DNA of 64,000 nucleotides from Acidovorax sp. 210-6 (GTDB taxonomy: Bacteria; Pseudomonadota; Gammaproteobacteria; Burkholderiales; Burkholderiaceae_C). A program made the position numbers and the translations under genes. Location: positions 1,240,001 through 1,304,000 of the forward strand of contig NZ_JAACJE010000001.1 of the NCBI RefSeq assembly GCF_010020825.1. Direction: 5' to 3'. Position 1 is the first letter of the stretch. Every line of letters begins with the position of its first letter. Positions 10,257-25,663 of the stretch are shown piece by piece. Below the pieces are notes generated by a model. It saw only the letters and a program-made list of their open reading frames with translations, was not told the DNA's origin and did no database searches.

Positions 10257-11462
10257 TTGAGCGATTCCTCTGCAACCCATCGTCGGCCAGCGCCCGTGCT
10301 GTTGGTCGGAGTGGACTTCGGGTTTCCCCATTTTGATGGGGAGCTAGAAGAGCTCGCCCTGCTCGCCAAGACCGCAGGGATGGAGCCGGTAGCGCACCTG
10401 ACATGCAAGCGCAAGGCGCCTGACGCTGCGCTTTTTGTGGGCAGTGGCAAAGCCGATGAGATTCGTATGCTGGCGCAGATGCATGGTGCGAAGGAGGTGC
10501 TCTTCGATCAGTCGCTGAGTCCGGCGCAGCAGCGCAATCTCGAAAGGCATTTGGAAATGCCGGTGAATGATCGCACGCTGCTGATTCTTGAAATCTTCGC
10601 TCAGCGAGCCCGCAGCCATGAAGGTAAGTTGCAGGTGGAACTCGCGCGCCTGCAATACCTGAGCACACGCTTGGTTCGTCGCTGGTCGCACCTCGAACGC
10701 CAAACGGGCGGTGCGGGCGTGCGAGGCGGTCCAGGGGAAAAGCAGATCGAGCTGGATCGGCGGATGATCGACGATGCGATCAAGAGAACCAAAGAGCGCT
10801 TGGTCAAGGTGAAGCGCCAGCGTTCGACGCAGAGACGCCAGCGGGAGAGGACAGCGGTCTTCAATGTTTCCTTGGTCGGCTACACCAATGCGGGCAAATC
10901 CACGCTGTTCAACGCACTGGTGAAAGCGCGGGCCTATGCGGCAGACCAACTGTTTGCCACCCTGGATACCACCACCCGACAGATGTATCTGGAGGCTGCT
11001 GGCTGCTCGGTTTCTCTCTCCGATACGGTGGGTTTCATCCGCGATCTTCCCCATGGGCTTGTGGCCGCATTTCAGGCCACGTTGCAGGAGGCTGTGGATG
11101 CTGATCTGTTGCTGCATGTCGTTGATGCGGCCAATCCCCACTACCCCGAGCAGATTCAACAAGTCCAGAAGGTGCTGAGGGAGATTGGTGCAGATGAGAT
11201 ACCGCAGATCCTGGTATTCAATAAACTGGACGCAGTGAATCCTGAAGCGCGCCCTGGTGTGCTCAAGGACAGCTACGATTTGGAGGGAAGACAGGTCGTA
11301 CGCCTTTTCCTTAGTGCGCGCAATGCACAGGGCCTGGAGGCTCTTCGCACCGAGTTGGCTGAACGGGTGCTGGAAGCGCGCTTGACAACGATGTCCCCAG
11401 AACTTGATGCTCCATTGCAGGATACCCCGGATGATTGGGCACAATCGCCGGGCCAACCATGA
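10257..11462 (+). CDS. hflX: GTPase HflX
   Basis: A GTPase of about 401 residues that binds the 50S subunit and rescues or splits stalled ribosomes under stress. The N-terminal HflX-specific domain contains GSGKADEI and the glycine-rich ERQTGGAGVRGGPGEKQIE. The G domain has GYTNAGKST (G1), DTVGFI (G3) and NKLD (G4). No ATG fits the N-terminus. TTG at 10257 gives LSDSSATHRRPAPVLLVGVD, matching the usual start region; another TTG at 10227 is possible. Confidence 0.94.
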   Translation: MSDSSATHRRPAPVLLVGVDFGFPHFDGELEELALLAKTAGMEPVAHLTCKRKAPDAALFVGSGKADEIRMLAQMHGAKEVLFDQSLSPAQQRNLERHLEMPVNDRTLLILEIFAQRARSHEGKLQVELARLQYLSTRLVRRWSHLERQTGGAGVRGGPGEKQIELDRRMIDDAIKRTKERLVKVKRQRSTQRRQRERTAVFNVSLVGYTNAGKSTLFNALVKARAYAADQLFATLDTTTRQMYLEAAGCSVSLSDTVGFIRDLPHGLVAAFQATLQEAVDADLLLHVVDAANPHYPEQIQQVQKVLREIGADEIPQILVFNKLDAVNPEARPGVLKDSYDLEGRQVVRLFLSARNAQGLEALRTELAERVLEARLTTMSPELDAPLQDTPDDWAQSPGQP

Positions 11463-11484
11463 TAGAGAACCTGAGAAACTGCGC

Positions 11485-12858
11485 ATGAACTCTGAACACA
11501 ACGTCCGCCGCTGGGCCAGCTTGCCTCAGCGCATGCGAGGGATGTTCAACCTCAATGATCCTCGATGGGGCAGGGGTGATGACGATGCGGGTTCGCGTCC
11601 CGATTCAACCCGTCCTTCCTCCGAGCAGCCAGGCAATGATCGCGGTGGGCGTGATCCGAAGCAGGGAGGGCAGCCGCCCGACCTGGATGAGCTGTGGCGT
11701 GATCTCAATCGCAAGCTATCAGGTCTTTTTGGCGGAAAGAATGGTGGCGGAAGAGGTCCGACCAACAGCGGTGGTGGGGGCTTTCAGCCAGACATGAAGA
11801 GCGCTGGTGTGGGCGTTGGGCTTATCGCCGGCGTGGCAGTGTTGATTTGGCTAGGTACCGGCTTCTTTATCGTGCAGGAAGGCCAGCAGGCGGTCATCAC
11901 CCAGTTTGGCAAATACAAAAGCACGGTAGGTGCCGGTTTCAATTGGCGCCTGCCCTATCCCATCCAGCGCCATGAGCTGGTGTTCGTGACGCAGATCCGT
12001 TCTGTGGATGTGGGGCGGGACACCATCATCAAGGCCACGGGCTTGAGGGATTCGGCGATGCTGACCGAAGACGAGAATATCGTCGAAATCAAGTTTGCCG
12101 TGCAGTACCGCCTCAGCGACGCTCGGGCGTGGTTGTTTGAGAGCCGCAATCCAGCGGAAGCCGTCGTTCAGGCTGCAGAAACGGCCGTGCGCGAGGTGGT
12201 CGGAAAGATGCGTATGGATTCCGCCTTGGCGGATGAGCGCGATCAGATCGCTCCCAGGGTGCGCACCCTTATGCAAACCATTTTGGATCGATACAAGGTG
12301 GGTGTGGAGATCGTAGGAATCAACTTGCAGCAGGGAGGCGTGCGACCACCTGAACAGGTGCAAGCCTCTTTTGATGATGTGCTCAAGGCGGGTCAGGAGC
12401 GCGAGCGTGCCAAGAATGAGGCGCAGGCATACGCAAATGACGTGATCCCCAGGGCGACAGGTACTGCTGCCCGGCTCAAGGAAGAGGCGGAGGCCTACAA
12501 GGCACGTATCGTGGCCCAGGCGCAAGGTGATGCGCAGCGATTCAGTTCCGTGTTGGCGGAGTACCAGAAAGCCCCACAGGTGACCCGCGATCGCATGTAT
12601 CTCGACACGATGCAGCAGGTGTATTCGAATGTGACCAAGGTGATTGTGGACTCTCGCCAGGGATCCAATCTGTTGTACCTGCCGTTGGACAAAATCATGC
12701 AAAGCGTGGCACAGCAGCCTGCTGTGCTTGCGCAAGATGGTTCTGCCTCTGCCGGCGCAGGAATTGCCGCAGGGGCCGTACCTGCGCTCCCAGGAGCGGC
12801 ATCCAATGACTCCAGGTCTCGCGACCTCAGCCGTTCGCGTGACCGTGAATCCCGTTAG
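11485..12858 (+). CDS. hflK: FtsH protease modulator HflK
   Basis: A 457-residue SPFH/band-7 membrane protein. With HflC it forms a large periplasmic cage around the FtsH protease and controls its activity. A glycine-rich cytoplasmic N-terminus is followed by one transmembrane helix (GVGLIAGVAVLIWLGTGFFI) and the band-7 domain (QQAVITQFGKYKSTVGAGFN). The start at 11485 is likely, although an internal ATG at about 11542 (MFNLNDPRWGRG) is the conserved beginning in some relatives. hflC follows 9 bases after the stop. Confidence 0.93.
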   Translation: MNSEHNVRRWASLPQRMRGMFNLNDPRWGRGDDDAGSRPDSTRPSSEQPGNDRGGRDPKQGGQPPDLDELWRDLNRKLSGLFGGKNGGGRGPTNSGGGGFQPDMKSAGVGVGLIAGVAVLIWLGTGFFIVQEGQQAVITQFGKYKSTVGAGFNWRLPYPIQRHELVFVTQIRSVDVGRDTIIKATGLRDSAMLTEDENIVEIKFAVQYRLSDARAWLFESRNPAEAVVQAAETAVREVVGKMRMDSALADERDQIAPRVRTLMQTILDRYKVGVEIVGINLQQGGVRPPEQVQASFDDVLKAGQERERAKNEAQAYANDVIPRATGTAARLKEEAEAYKARIVAQAQGDAQRFSSVLAEYQKAPQVTRDRMYLDTMQQVYSNVTKVIVDSRQGSNLLYLPLDKIMQSVAQQPAVLAQDGSASAGAGIAAGAVPALPGAASNDSRSRDLSRSRDRESR

Positions 12859-12867
12859 GAGAGCAGT

Positions 12868-13767
12868 GTGAACAAGGTAGGTTTTTTTGCAACATCGATT
12901 CTGGTGGCCTTGGCTTTGCTCAGCTCGATGGTGTTTGTGGTTGACCAGCGCCAGTTCGGCGTGGTGTATGCCCTGGGGCAGATCAAGGAAGTGATTACTG
13001 AGCCGGGGCTGAATTTCAAGCTCCCGCCGCCGTTTCAGAATGTGTCCTACATCGACAAGCGGCTGCTGACTCTGGACAGTTCAGACACTGAGCCTGTCTT
13101 GACTGCGGAAAAGCAGCGTGTGGTCATCGATTGGTATGTTCGCTGGCGAATCACCGATCCATCGGAGTACATTCGCAACGTGGGTTTGGACGAGAGCGCT
13201 GGTGCTTTGCAGCTCAATCGAGTGGTGCGCAATGCTTTTCAGGAAGAAATCAATAAGCGCACTGTCAAAGAGTTGCTGTCCCTCAAGCGGGAAGCTTTGA
13301 TGGCGGACGTCAAGCGCGAAGTTCTCGAGTCCGTCAAGGGGCAAAAGCCATGGGGTGTGGATGTGGTGGATGTCCGTATCACCCGCGTGGACTACGCTGA
13401 AACAATTACCGAGTCGGTGTACCGGCGCATGGAGGCCGAGCGCAAGCGAGTGGCCAACGAGTTGCGCTCTACCGGTGCAGCGGAAGGGGAAAAGATTCGC
13501 GCGGATGCGGATCGTCAGCGAGAAATCACCATTGCCAATGCCTACCGCGATGCCCAAAAAGTGAAGGGGGAGGGCGATGCAGAGGCAGCCAAACTATATG
13601 CAGATGCCTTCGGCAAAGATCCTCAGTTTGCCCAGTTCTATCGCAGCTTAGATGCCTACAAGGCCAGTCTGAGCAAAAAAGGTGATGTCATGGTGCTTGA
13701 TCCCTCGACCACGGATTTCTTCAAGGCTTACCGAGGGGCTGGCGCAGGAAGCCAGGCCAATCGTTGA
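12868..13767 (+). CDS. hflC: FtsH protease modulator HflC
   Basis: This 299-residue partner of HflK has an N-terminal membrane anchor (FFATSILVALALLSSMVFVV) and a band-7 domain starting VDQRQFGVVYALGQIKEVI. The C-terminus keeps the family sequence DPQFAQFYRSLDAYKASL. The start is GTG at 12868, just after hflK, so the two are co-transcribed and made together. The TGA overlaps the TTG of the following small gene. Confidence 0.96.
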   Translation: MNKVGFFATSILVALALLSSMVFVVDQRQFGVVYALGQIKEVITEPGLNFKLPPPFQNVSYIDKRLLTLDSSDTEPVLTAEKQRVVIDWYVRWRITDPSEYIRNVGLDESAGALQLNRVVRNAFQEEINKRTVKELLSLKREALMADVKREVLESVKGQKPWGVDVVDVRITRVDYAETITESVYRRMEAERKRVANELRSTGAAEGEKIRADADRQREITIANAYRDAQKVKGEGDAEAAKLYADAFGKDPQFAQFYRSLDAYKASLSKKGDVMVLDPSTTDFFKAYRGAGAGSQANR

Positions 13768-13976
13768 GCGTGGGTGTGCCTGAGTCTATCCAGTGGGTAG
13801 ATTCGCTCTGGATCGCGCTTGCACTCTTCTTCGTGCTGGAGGGATTGCTGCCATTTGCATCGCCCTCGCGGTGGCGACAGTGGTTTTTGCAAGTGATGCA
13901 GATGCGTGATGGGCAGATTCGTTTCTTCGGCCTTGTGAGCATCCTGATGGGGTTGGCCATTCTGTTGCTTCTCTAG
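13764..13976 (+). CDS. DUF2065 small inner-membrane protein
   Basis: A 70-residue protein of the DUF2065 family with two hydrophobic segments (LWIALALFFVLEGLLPFA and FFGLVSILMGLAILLLL) joined by a short basic stretch (SPSRWRQWFLQV). It starts with TTG at 13764, overlapping the hflC stop, or alternatively with GTG at 13770. This gene sits after hflC in most beta- and gammaproteobacteria. Its role is not established; the context suggests a function with the HflKC membrane complex. Confidence 0.85.
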   Translation: MSVGVPESIQWVDSLWIALALFFVLEGLLPFASPSRWRQWFLQVMQMRDGQIRFFGLVSILMGLAILLLL

Positions 13977-13999
13977 TGCTTGTGAAATGTGACCGTTTT

Positions 14000-14027
14000 T
14001 TGCTGCTTGGTGCGCAGCCGGTAGAAT
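14000..14027 (+). promoter_or_regulatory. Candidate sigma-70 promoter for hisZ
   Basis: TTGCTG at 14000-14005 and TAGAAT at 14022-14027 are separated by 16 bases. They lie in the 79-base gap after the DUF2065 gene and just before the hisZ ATG at 14056, giving a short leader. The match is only moderate, and no test beyond spacing was possible. Confidence 0.4.
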
Positions 14028-14055
14028 TGCGGTTTTAACAGCCACCCTTTCTTTC

Positions 14056-16610
<2,555 letters not shown>

Positions 16611-16624
16611 TGGCTTGAAAGCGC

Positions 16625-16664
16625 CAAAAATAAAGCGTCAATAGCTATTAAAATAGGAGCAAAT
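16625..16664 (+). repeat. AT-rich intergenic repeat of Comamonadaceae type, copy 1
   Basis: The segment contains AATAGCTATTAAAATAGGAG followed by CAAAT, which closely matches AGCTATAAAAATAATAGC plus AAAT at 30568-30604. I associate such AGCTATTAAAATAGTAGC-like elements with intergenic regions throughout Comamonadaceae; that is recollection, not a search. Here the copy ends with AGGAG seven bases before the ATG of the next gene, so it appears to supply the ribosome-binding site. Confidence 0.6.
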
Positions 16665-17189
16665 ATGTTGACTGAAGACGGTAAGCATCTATACGTCAGC
16701 TATGACGAGTACCACAGCCTGATCGAAAAACTCGCACTGAGGGTTCATCAATCGGGCTGGCAGTTCGACACCATTCTGTGTCTCGCGCGCGGAGGGATGC
16801 GCCCTGGCGATATTTTGAGCCGCATCTTTGATAAGCCTCTGGCCATCATGTCTACCAGCTCCTACCGGGCGGAGGCGGGAACGGTTCAAGGTCATCTTGA
16901 CATTGCACGTTTTATCACCACCCCCAAAGGGGAAATTGCTGGTCGCGTGCTTCTGGTTGACGATCTTGCCGACAGCGGACACACCTTGCATGCTGTGATC
17001 AACATGCTCAAGACCAACTATGCGCCCATCACTGAGCTGCGCAGTGCGGTCATCTGGACCAAGGCGGTGTCTTCGTTCACTCCAGACTATTCCGTGGAGT
17101 TCCTCTCCACCAACCCGTGGATACATCAGCCCTTTGAAACCTACGACAACCTCAGCCCTGAGAAATTGCTGGAGAAGTGGAAGGTCTGA
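16665..17189 (+). CDS. Phosphoribosyltransferase (PRTase type I fold)
   Basis: A 174-residue protein with the type I PRPP-binding motif VLLVDDLADSGHTL (residues about 100-113) and the upstream LARGGMRPGDILSR loop. Such proteins transfer phosphoribose to purine bases. Relatives are annotated as xanthine or hypoxanthine phosphoribosyltransferase, and position after purA fits purine salvage. The exact base is uncertain. The ATG follows AGGAG supplied by the intergenic repeat. Confidence 0.85.
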   Translation: MLTEDGKHLYVSYDEYHSLIEKLALRVHQSGWQFDTILCLARGGMRPGDILSRIFDKPLAIMSTSSYRAEAGTVQGHLDIARFITTPKGEIAGRVLLVDDLADSGHTLHAVINMLKTNYAPITELRSAVIWTKAVSSFTPDYSVEFLSTNPWIHQPFETYDNLSPEKLLEKWKV

Positions 17190-17190
17190 C

Positions 17191-17415
17191 TTGGGCGGCT
17201 CGTGACGCGTGCTACAATTCGCCTCCTTGCTTGTCGTTGATTGGTTGGAACAGCTGCAAAAATAAAAATTTTTTGCAAAAGTCAGAGAAAACCGATGTAC
17301 AATGCAAGGCTTCGCTGAACAGAAGGTTGCTGCTTGCGGTGGTTCTGGTTGGTGGGGGTGCTGAAGAGACGAAAGACCTTCAGTGTTGACGGGAAATAAA
17401 AAATCCTGTTATAAT
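17191..17415 (+). promoter_or_regulatory. Tandem rRNA operon promoters
   Basis: Three hexamer pairs lie in the leader. The best is TTGACG (17386-17391) with TATAAT (17410-17415), 18 bases apart. A second is TTGGGC (17191-17196) with TACAAT (17213-17218), 16 bases apart. A weaker third is TTGCAA (17273-17278) with TACAAT (17298-17303), 19 bases apart. Tandem strong promoters are normal for rRNA operons. The gap 17190-17633 holds no gene; after the promoters it is leader RNA. Confidence 0.65.
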
Positions 17416-17633
17416 TTGAGGCTCTGCTGATCGCAGCGGGGTTTGCAAAGAGAGAGATACTTTTTGCGGTGTACGTTAAAAACATACAGCCGATAAGCGT
17501 GGGCGTTTGAGGCGAGTGACCAAGTTCGAAAGAACAAAAGTCGCAAGACTGAAACGCTCATGGAAATAGAAGTGAAGTTCACTTCAATTCCGTTTTTATG
17601 AGTAATAGCCGAAAGGCTTTAAATTTTAAGATC

Positions 17634-19162
<1,529 letters not shown>

Positions 19163-19259
19163 CTGGAAAACTGTCACACAAATTGAACGCCCACACTTAT
19201 CGGTTGTTGGAAGAAGTCGCTGCGAAGGCGGGAAACTGCCCTGAGGCGGTGGCCGGCTT

Positions 19260-19336
19260 GGGTCTGTAGCTCAGTTGGTTAGAGCACCGTCTTGATAAGG
19301 CGGGGGTCGTTGGTTCGAGACCAACCAGACCCACCA
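19260..19336 (+). tRNA. tRNA-Ile (GAT)
   Basis: This 77-base tRNA has acceptor arms GGGTCTG and CAGACCC, a D-arm TAGCTCAGTTGGTTAGAGCA, the anticodon loop CTTGATAAG with anticodon GAT, and the T-loop GTTCGAGAC. CCA is encoded. It lies in the 16S-23S spacer. Confidence 0.98.
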
Positions 19337-19376
19337 AGTGCGGTGCCATGCGAAGCGACACGACAATGCGATTCCT

Positions 19377-19452
19377 GGGGGATTAGCTCAGCTGGGAGAG
19401 CACCTGCTTTGCAAGCAGGGGGTCGTCGGTTCGATCCCGTCATCCTCCACCA
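19377..19452 (+). tRNA. tRNA-Ala (TGC)
   Basis: This 76-base tRNA has acceptor arms GGGGGAT and ATCCTCC (one G-U pair), the anticodon loop TTTGCAA with anticodon TGC, the T-loop GTTCGATCC and encoded CCA. It is the second tRNA of the 16S-23S spacer, 40 bases after tRNA-Ile. Confidence 0.98.
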
Positions 19453-19529
19453 ACCCAAAAAAATGCTTCAACACCAAAGCGGCTTTGCAAAAGGCTGCTT
19501 TGTTGTTGATCGAGATAGAGCGATCAAAC

Positions 19530-19545
19530 GGCTGTTCTTTAAAAA
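19530..19545 (+). promoter_or_regulatory. boxA-like antitermination element in the rRNA spacer
   Basis: The sequence GGCTGTTCTTTAAAAATT includes a good match to boxA (consensus near GCTCTTTAACAA), which loads the NusB/NusE antitermination complex. The spacer 19453-19781 otherwise holds no gene; it forms part of the 23S processing stem. Confidence 0.55.
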
Positions 19546-19781
19546 TTCATAGAGTCGAATCAGCGTTGCCGGCGGAAAGCAGGAAACTGCACCGTGCCGC
19601 CGGTGACAAAAATTTGATTGCGTCAAAACGAACGAACTTTGTTTGTTCAAGTAATGACGAATAGTTCTCCAGGTAGAAATACCGAAGAAAGATTCACATT
19701 ACGGCATAACGCGCGAGGTGAAAGACCTCGCAAGTCAAGACAGATGGCGGAGATGTTTCGAAAGAGACGTCAAAGTTATAG

Positions 19782-22660
<2,879 letters not shown>

Positions 22661-22772
22661 TATAACTTTGACTTAACCGTCAATCTGTTATGCCAAGCAC
22701 GCAATCAAATTCAATCTGACAAGACTCTATGAATTCGCCAGCCAGACCAACCATCTGGCCAGCAACAAGTTA

Positions 22773-22887
22773 TGCCTGACGACCATAGCAAGTTGGTACC
22801 ACTCCTTCCCATCCCGAACAGGACAGTGAAACGACTTTGCGCCAATGATAGTGCGGATCCCCGTGTGAAAGTAGGTCATCGTCAGGC
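22773..22887 (+). rRNA. rrf: 5S ribosomal RNA
   Basis: The terminal stem is TGCCTGACGACC with GTCATCGTCAGGC. The interior holds the typical CCCATCCCGAACAGGACAGT loop region and the 3' GTGTGAAAGTAGGTCATCG. Length is about 115 bases, and it lies 112 bases after 23S. Confidence 0.96.
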
Positions 22888-22904
22888 TCCTATTCCAGCC
22901 CAGC

Positions 22905-22941
22905 AGCGCCCCGCACTAATACAGTGCGGGGCGCTTCTGCT
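22905..22941 (+). terminator. Intrinsic terminator of the rRNA operon
   Basis: Perfect 13-base-pair stem AGCGCCCCGCACT / AGTGCGGGGCGCT with a 5-base loop (AATAC), followed by the weak T-rich tail TCTGCTT, starting 18 bases after 5S. It marks the end of the rRNA transcript. Confidence 0.85.
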
Positions 22942-22976
22942 TGGGGAAACGATTTCAATTAATGGACAGACGTGGT

Positions 22977-23729
22977 ATGCAATTGCAGGACATCCTATAT
23001 TCGCAAGGCTTCGGAACGAGGCGTGTATGTTGTGGGCTGATCCAGCAAGGCCATGTGCGTGTATGGCCTGCAGGCTGTCCAGATGTTGACGGCATCGAAT
23101 GTCTGGATCCGTTGCAATCGTTTGAGCCTTTGGATTTGTGGTTCTCCGTGAATGGTGAGCGCTGGCCGTTCCAGGAGCATGCATACATACTCATGCACAA
23201 GCCCACGGGCACAGAGTGCTCGCACAAGCCTGCAGTGCACCCTAGCATTTACACCTTGCTCCCGCCACCACTGCGTCAACGGCCGGGACGCGGAGCGATT
23301 TCAGGGGTTCAGGCCGTGGGGCGGCTGGATCAAGACACGACGGGAATGTTGGTGTTGTCGGATGATGGGCAGTTCATCCACAAGACGACCTCACCCAAAA
23401 AAAAGGTGCCCAAGGTATACAAGGTCACCACCAAACATGAGATACGCCCAGAGCAGGTCCGGCAATTGGTGGAGGGGGTGTTACTGCATGACGAAAGCGT
23501 TCGGATTGCTGCGGCCGAGTGTAAACAGACGGCAAGCCACGTGTTGGAGCTTACGTTGACCCAAGGGAAGTTCCATCAGGTCAAACGAATGGTGGCCGCG
23601 GTAGGCAACCGAGTGGAGCAATTGCATCGTTTTCGGATCGGGGTACTGGAACTGCCTGAGGATTTGGGACCGGGTCAATGGCGTTGGTTGCAGGCGGAGG
23701 AAATTGACGCACTGACCCAAAGTCCCTGA
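22977..23729 (+). CDS. Pseudouridine synthase, RsuA/RluE-like family
   Basis: About 250 residues. An N-terminal S4-like RNA-binding part (QDILYSQGFGTRRVCCGLIQ) precedes the catalytic domain, with the active-site motif VGRLDQDTTGMLVLSDDG (catalytic Asp in RLDQDT) and GKFHQVKRMVAAVGNRVEQL, both typical of the RsuA group. It probably modifies 16S or 23S rRNA. Start 22977 (MQLQDILYSQG) is preferred; an ATG at 22962 is also in frame. Upstream lies the rRNA terminator, so it needs its own promoter. Confidence 0.88.
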   Translation: MQLQDILYSQGFGTRRVCCGLIQQGHVRVWPAGCPDVDGIECLDPLQSFEPLDLWFSVNGERWPFQEHAYILMHKPTGTECSHKPAVHPSIYTLLPPPLRQRPGRGAISGVQAVGRLDQDTTGMLVLSDDGQFIHKTTSPKKKVPKVYKVTTKHEIRPEQVRQLVEGVLLHDESVRIAAAECKQTASHVLELTLTQGKFHQVKRMVAAVGNRVEQLHRFRIGVLELPEDLGPGQWRWLQAEEIDALTQSP

Positions 23730-23764
23730 ACTCTGCCTGTCACCCGAATGCGACGGGACAGGGT

Positions 23765-24682
23765 ATGCTTGCCAGCATGGGATCGATGTTTGATGCATTT
23801 TGGCGTGCGGCAATCTACTGTGTGCATCCGCGCGTGATCGCACTTTCTCTGCTGCCCCTGATACTCATGGCAGTGGGGGCTTTGGTTCTGGGTTACTTTT
23901 TTTGGCAGCCCGCGCTTGATCTGGCTGCCACATGGCTCGATGGGTGGCCGCTCCTGGAGTCGTTTTGGCTTCGCCTTGAGGATTGGGGTTGGGGTGGTGC
24001 AAAAGCCTGGGTGATTCCACTTCTTGTCGTTTTGGCATTGGCGCCAGTGGTGGTGATGGTTTCGCTGCTGGCGGTGGCGATTCTGGCCACACCATCGCTC
24101 TTGTCACTGGTGGCGCAACGGCGTTTTCCGCTGCTCGAACGCAAGCAAGGAGGATCATTCCTCTGGAGCATGGCTTGGTCACTGGGCTCCACCTCGTTGG
24201 CTTTCGTTGCGCTCATCCTTTCCATGCCCTTGTGGCTGATCCCGCCCTTGGTTTTGATATTGCCACCCTTGATCTGGGGTTGGCTGACCTATCGGGTGAT
24301 GGCTTTTGATGCGTTGGCCGAACATGCGAGCCGACAGGAGCGCATCGCGCTGTTTGAGCGGCACAAGATGAGCCTCTTGGTGATGGGCGTGGTGACGGGG
24401 TTCCTGGGGGCTGCTCCGGCGGTGGTTTGGGCCTCTGGGGTGCTTTTTGTCGCCGCCTTTTTCATCCTGATTCCCTTGGCCATATGGATTTACACCCTGG
24501 TCTTTGTTTTCTCCTCGTTGTGGTTCATTCACTATTGCTTGGCGGCGCTGGAGCGTCTGCGGCTTGAGCAAGTTTCTGCCGCTGGCGCGGAGGCAGATCC
24601 CGTTCCCCCAGCGTCCGAGCCGACAGGATTGCCTGTGCAACCGCCCCTGCAACTACCCATGGATCAAGAGCCGAAACCATGA
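23765..24682 (+). CDS. EI24-domain multi-span membrane protein
   Basis: A 305-residue protein with about five or six hydrophobic segments, for example VIALSLLPLILMAVGALVLG, VIPLLVVLALAPVVVMVSLL and FLGAAPAVVWASGVLFVAAF. The N-terminus (MFDAFWRAAIYCVHPRVIAL) and FDALAEHASRQER are like the EI24/CysZ family. CysZ is a sulfate transporter, but this branch has no proven role. The C-terminal 45 residues are Pro/Glu-rich and probably cytoplasmic. Start is uncertain among ATGs at 23765, 23777 and 23786. The stop overlaps the next start (ATGA). Confidence 0.78.
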   Translation: MLASMGSMFDAFWRAAIYCVHPRVIALSLLPLILMAVGALVLGYFFWQPALDLAATWLDGWPLLESFWLRLEDWGWGGAKAWVIPLLVVLALAPVVVMVSLLAVAILATPSLLSLVAQRRFPLLERKQGGSFLWSMAWSLGSTSLAFVALILSMPLWLIPPLVLILPPLIWGWLTYRVMAFDALAEHASRQERIALFERHKMSLLVMGVVTGFLGAAPAVVWASGVLFVAAFFILIPLAIWIYTLVFVFSSLWFIHYCLAALERLRLEQVSAAGAEADPVPPASEPTGLPVQPPLQLPMDQEPKP

Positions 24683-25497
24683 CGCCTCAATTTGGATTGA
24701 TTGTCGTTGGAGACGAAATCCTGTCGGGAAAAAGAGCCGACAAGCATCTCAACAAAGTGATTGACCTGCTCTCTGATCGCGGCTTGGCGCTGTCGTATGC
24801 GGAGTACGTGGGTGATGAGCCAGAGCGCATCAAGGCGGTGCTGTCCAGGGCCTTTGCTTCGGGCGATGTGGTTTTCTGCACCGGCGGCATTGGTGCGACG
24901 CCTGATGACCATACCCGTCTATGTGCCGCGCAGGCTCTGGGTGTGTCCCTGCAGTTGCATCCGCTGGCGGCGGAGTTGATTCGCGAACGCATGCAGGCGA
25001 TGGCTCAGGAAAAAGGAGAGGTGTTTGACCCAGAGCGGCCCGACAACATTCACCGCTTGAACATGGGGTGTTTCCCGCAAGGAGCGTCCATCATCCCCAA
25101 CCCATACAACAAAATTCCAGGGTTCAGTTGCAGTGGATCCGCCGGGGGGAGCGTCCATTTTTTTCCCGGCTTCCCGGTCATGGCATGGCCCATGCTGGAA
25201 TGGGTGCTGGACACGCAGTATGCCCACCTGTTTGGCAGTCAGGCCAAGGTAGAACGATCGGTGATCGTGTACGAGGCCCTGGAGTCCACGCTGACGCCCT
25301 TGATGCAGAGGATTGAAGCCACCCATTCTGGGGTTCGGGTGTTCAGCCTGCCTAGCGTGGATCACCCGGTGCACGGTCGCCATATCGAACTGGGTGTCAA
25401 GGGTTTGGCGACGGACAGTTTGGCGGCCTGGAAGGACCTGATCGATGGATTGCACCATTTGGGTGCAAAACTAGGCCCTGAAATGGTGCGCGATTGA
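24679..25497 (+). CDS. CinA-like molybdopterin-binding-domain protein
   Basis: A 272-residue protein with a MoCF/MogA-like domain at the N-terminus: LIVVGDEILSGKRADKHLNK and VFCTGGIGATPDDHTR are the classic binding motifs shared by MoeA, MogA and CinA. It lacks the CinA C-terminal amidohydrolase domain, so a role in nicotinamide-mononucleotide repair is not supported by sequence. It is coupled to the EI24-domain gene by ATGA. Its last codons contain an NtrC-type palindrome that probably serves glnA. Confidence 0.85.
   Translation: MTPQFGLIVVGDEILSGKRADKHLNKVIDLLSDRGLALSYAEYVGDEPERIKAVLSRAFASGDVVFCTGGIGATPDDHTRLCAAQALGVSLQLHPLAAELIRERMQAMAQEKGEVFDPERPDNIHRLNMGCFPQGASIIPNPYNKIPGFSCSGSAGGSVHFFPGFPVMAWPMLEWVLDTQYAHLFGSQAKVERSVIVYEALESTLTPLMQRIEATHSGVRVFSLPSVDHPVHGRHIELGVKGLATDSLAAWKDLIDGLHHLGAKLGPEMVRD
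25451..25467 (+). promoter_or_regulatory. NtrC-binding palindrome, distal (glnA enhancer)
   Basis: TGCACCATTTGGGTGCA is a near-perfect palindrome (arms TGCACC/GGTGCA) matching the NtrC consensus TGCACCA-N3-TGGTGCA. It lies within the last codons of the CinA-like gene, about 150 bases upstream of the sigma-54 promoter and 72 bases (close to seven helical turns) from the proximal site. Confidence 0.75.
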
Positions 25498-25522
25498 CGG
25501 TCCTTGATCTGTCGCGCGTCAT

Positions 25523-25539
25523 TGCACCAACATAGCGCA
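25523..25539 (+). promoter_or_regulatory. NtrC-binding site, proximal (glnA enhancer)
   Basis: TGCACCAACATAGCGCA keeps the left half of the NtrC consensus and a weaker right half (GCGCA for GGTGCA). It lies 80 bases before the sigma-54 promoter. Paired strong and weak NtrC sites are typical of glnA enhancers. Confidence 0.7.
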
Positions 25540-25602
25540 GACAATCATAAGAGGTCGTCCAAGACTGCGCACCGGATGATCCCTATTTCTTGGAGTTGCA
25601 GC

Positions 25603-25617
25603 TGGCACACTCCCTGC
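25603..25617 (+). promoter_or_regulatory. Sigma-54 promoter of glnA
   Basis: TGGCACACTCCCTGC has the invariant GG (25604-25605) and GC (25616-25617) exactly ten bases apart, as needed for RpoN holoenzyme. It is 46 bases before the glnA ATG, and two NtrC sites lie upstream. Confidence 0.8.
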
Positions 25618-25663
25618 TAGTTGATAGCACCTTTCTTAACAGCCCTCTACCCAGGAGAACCTG

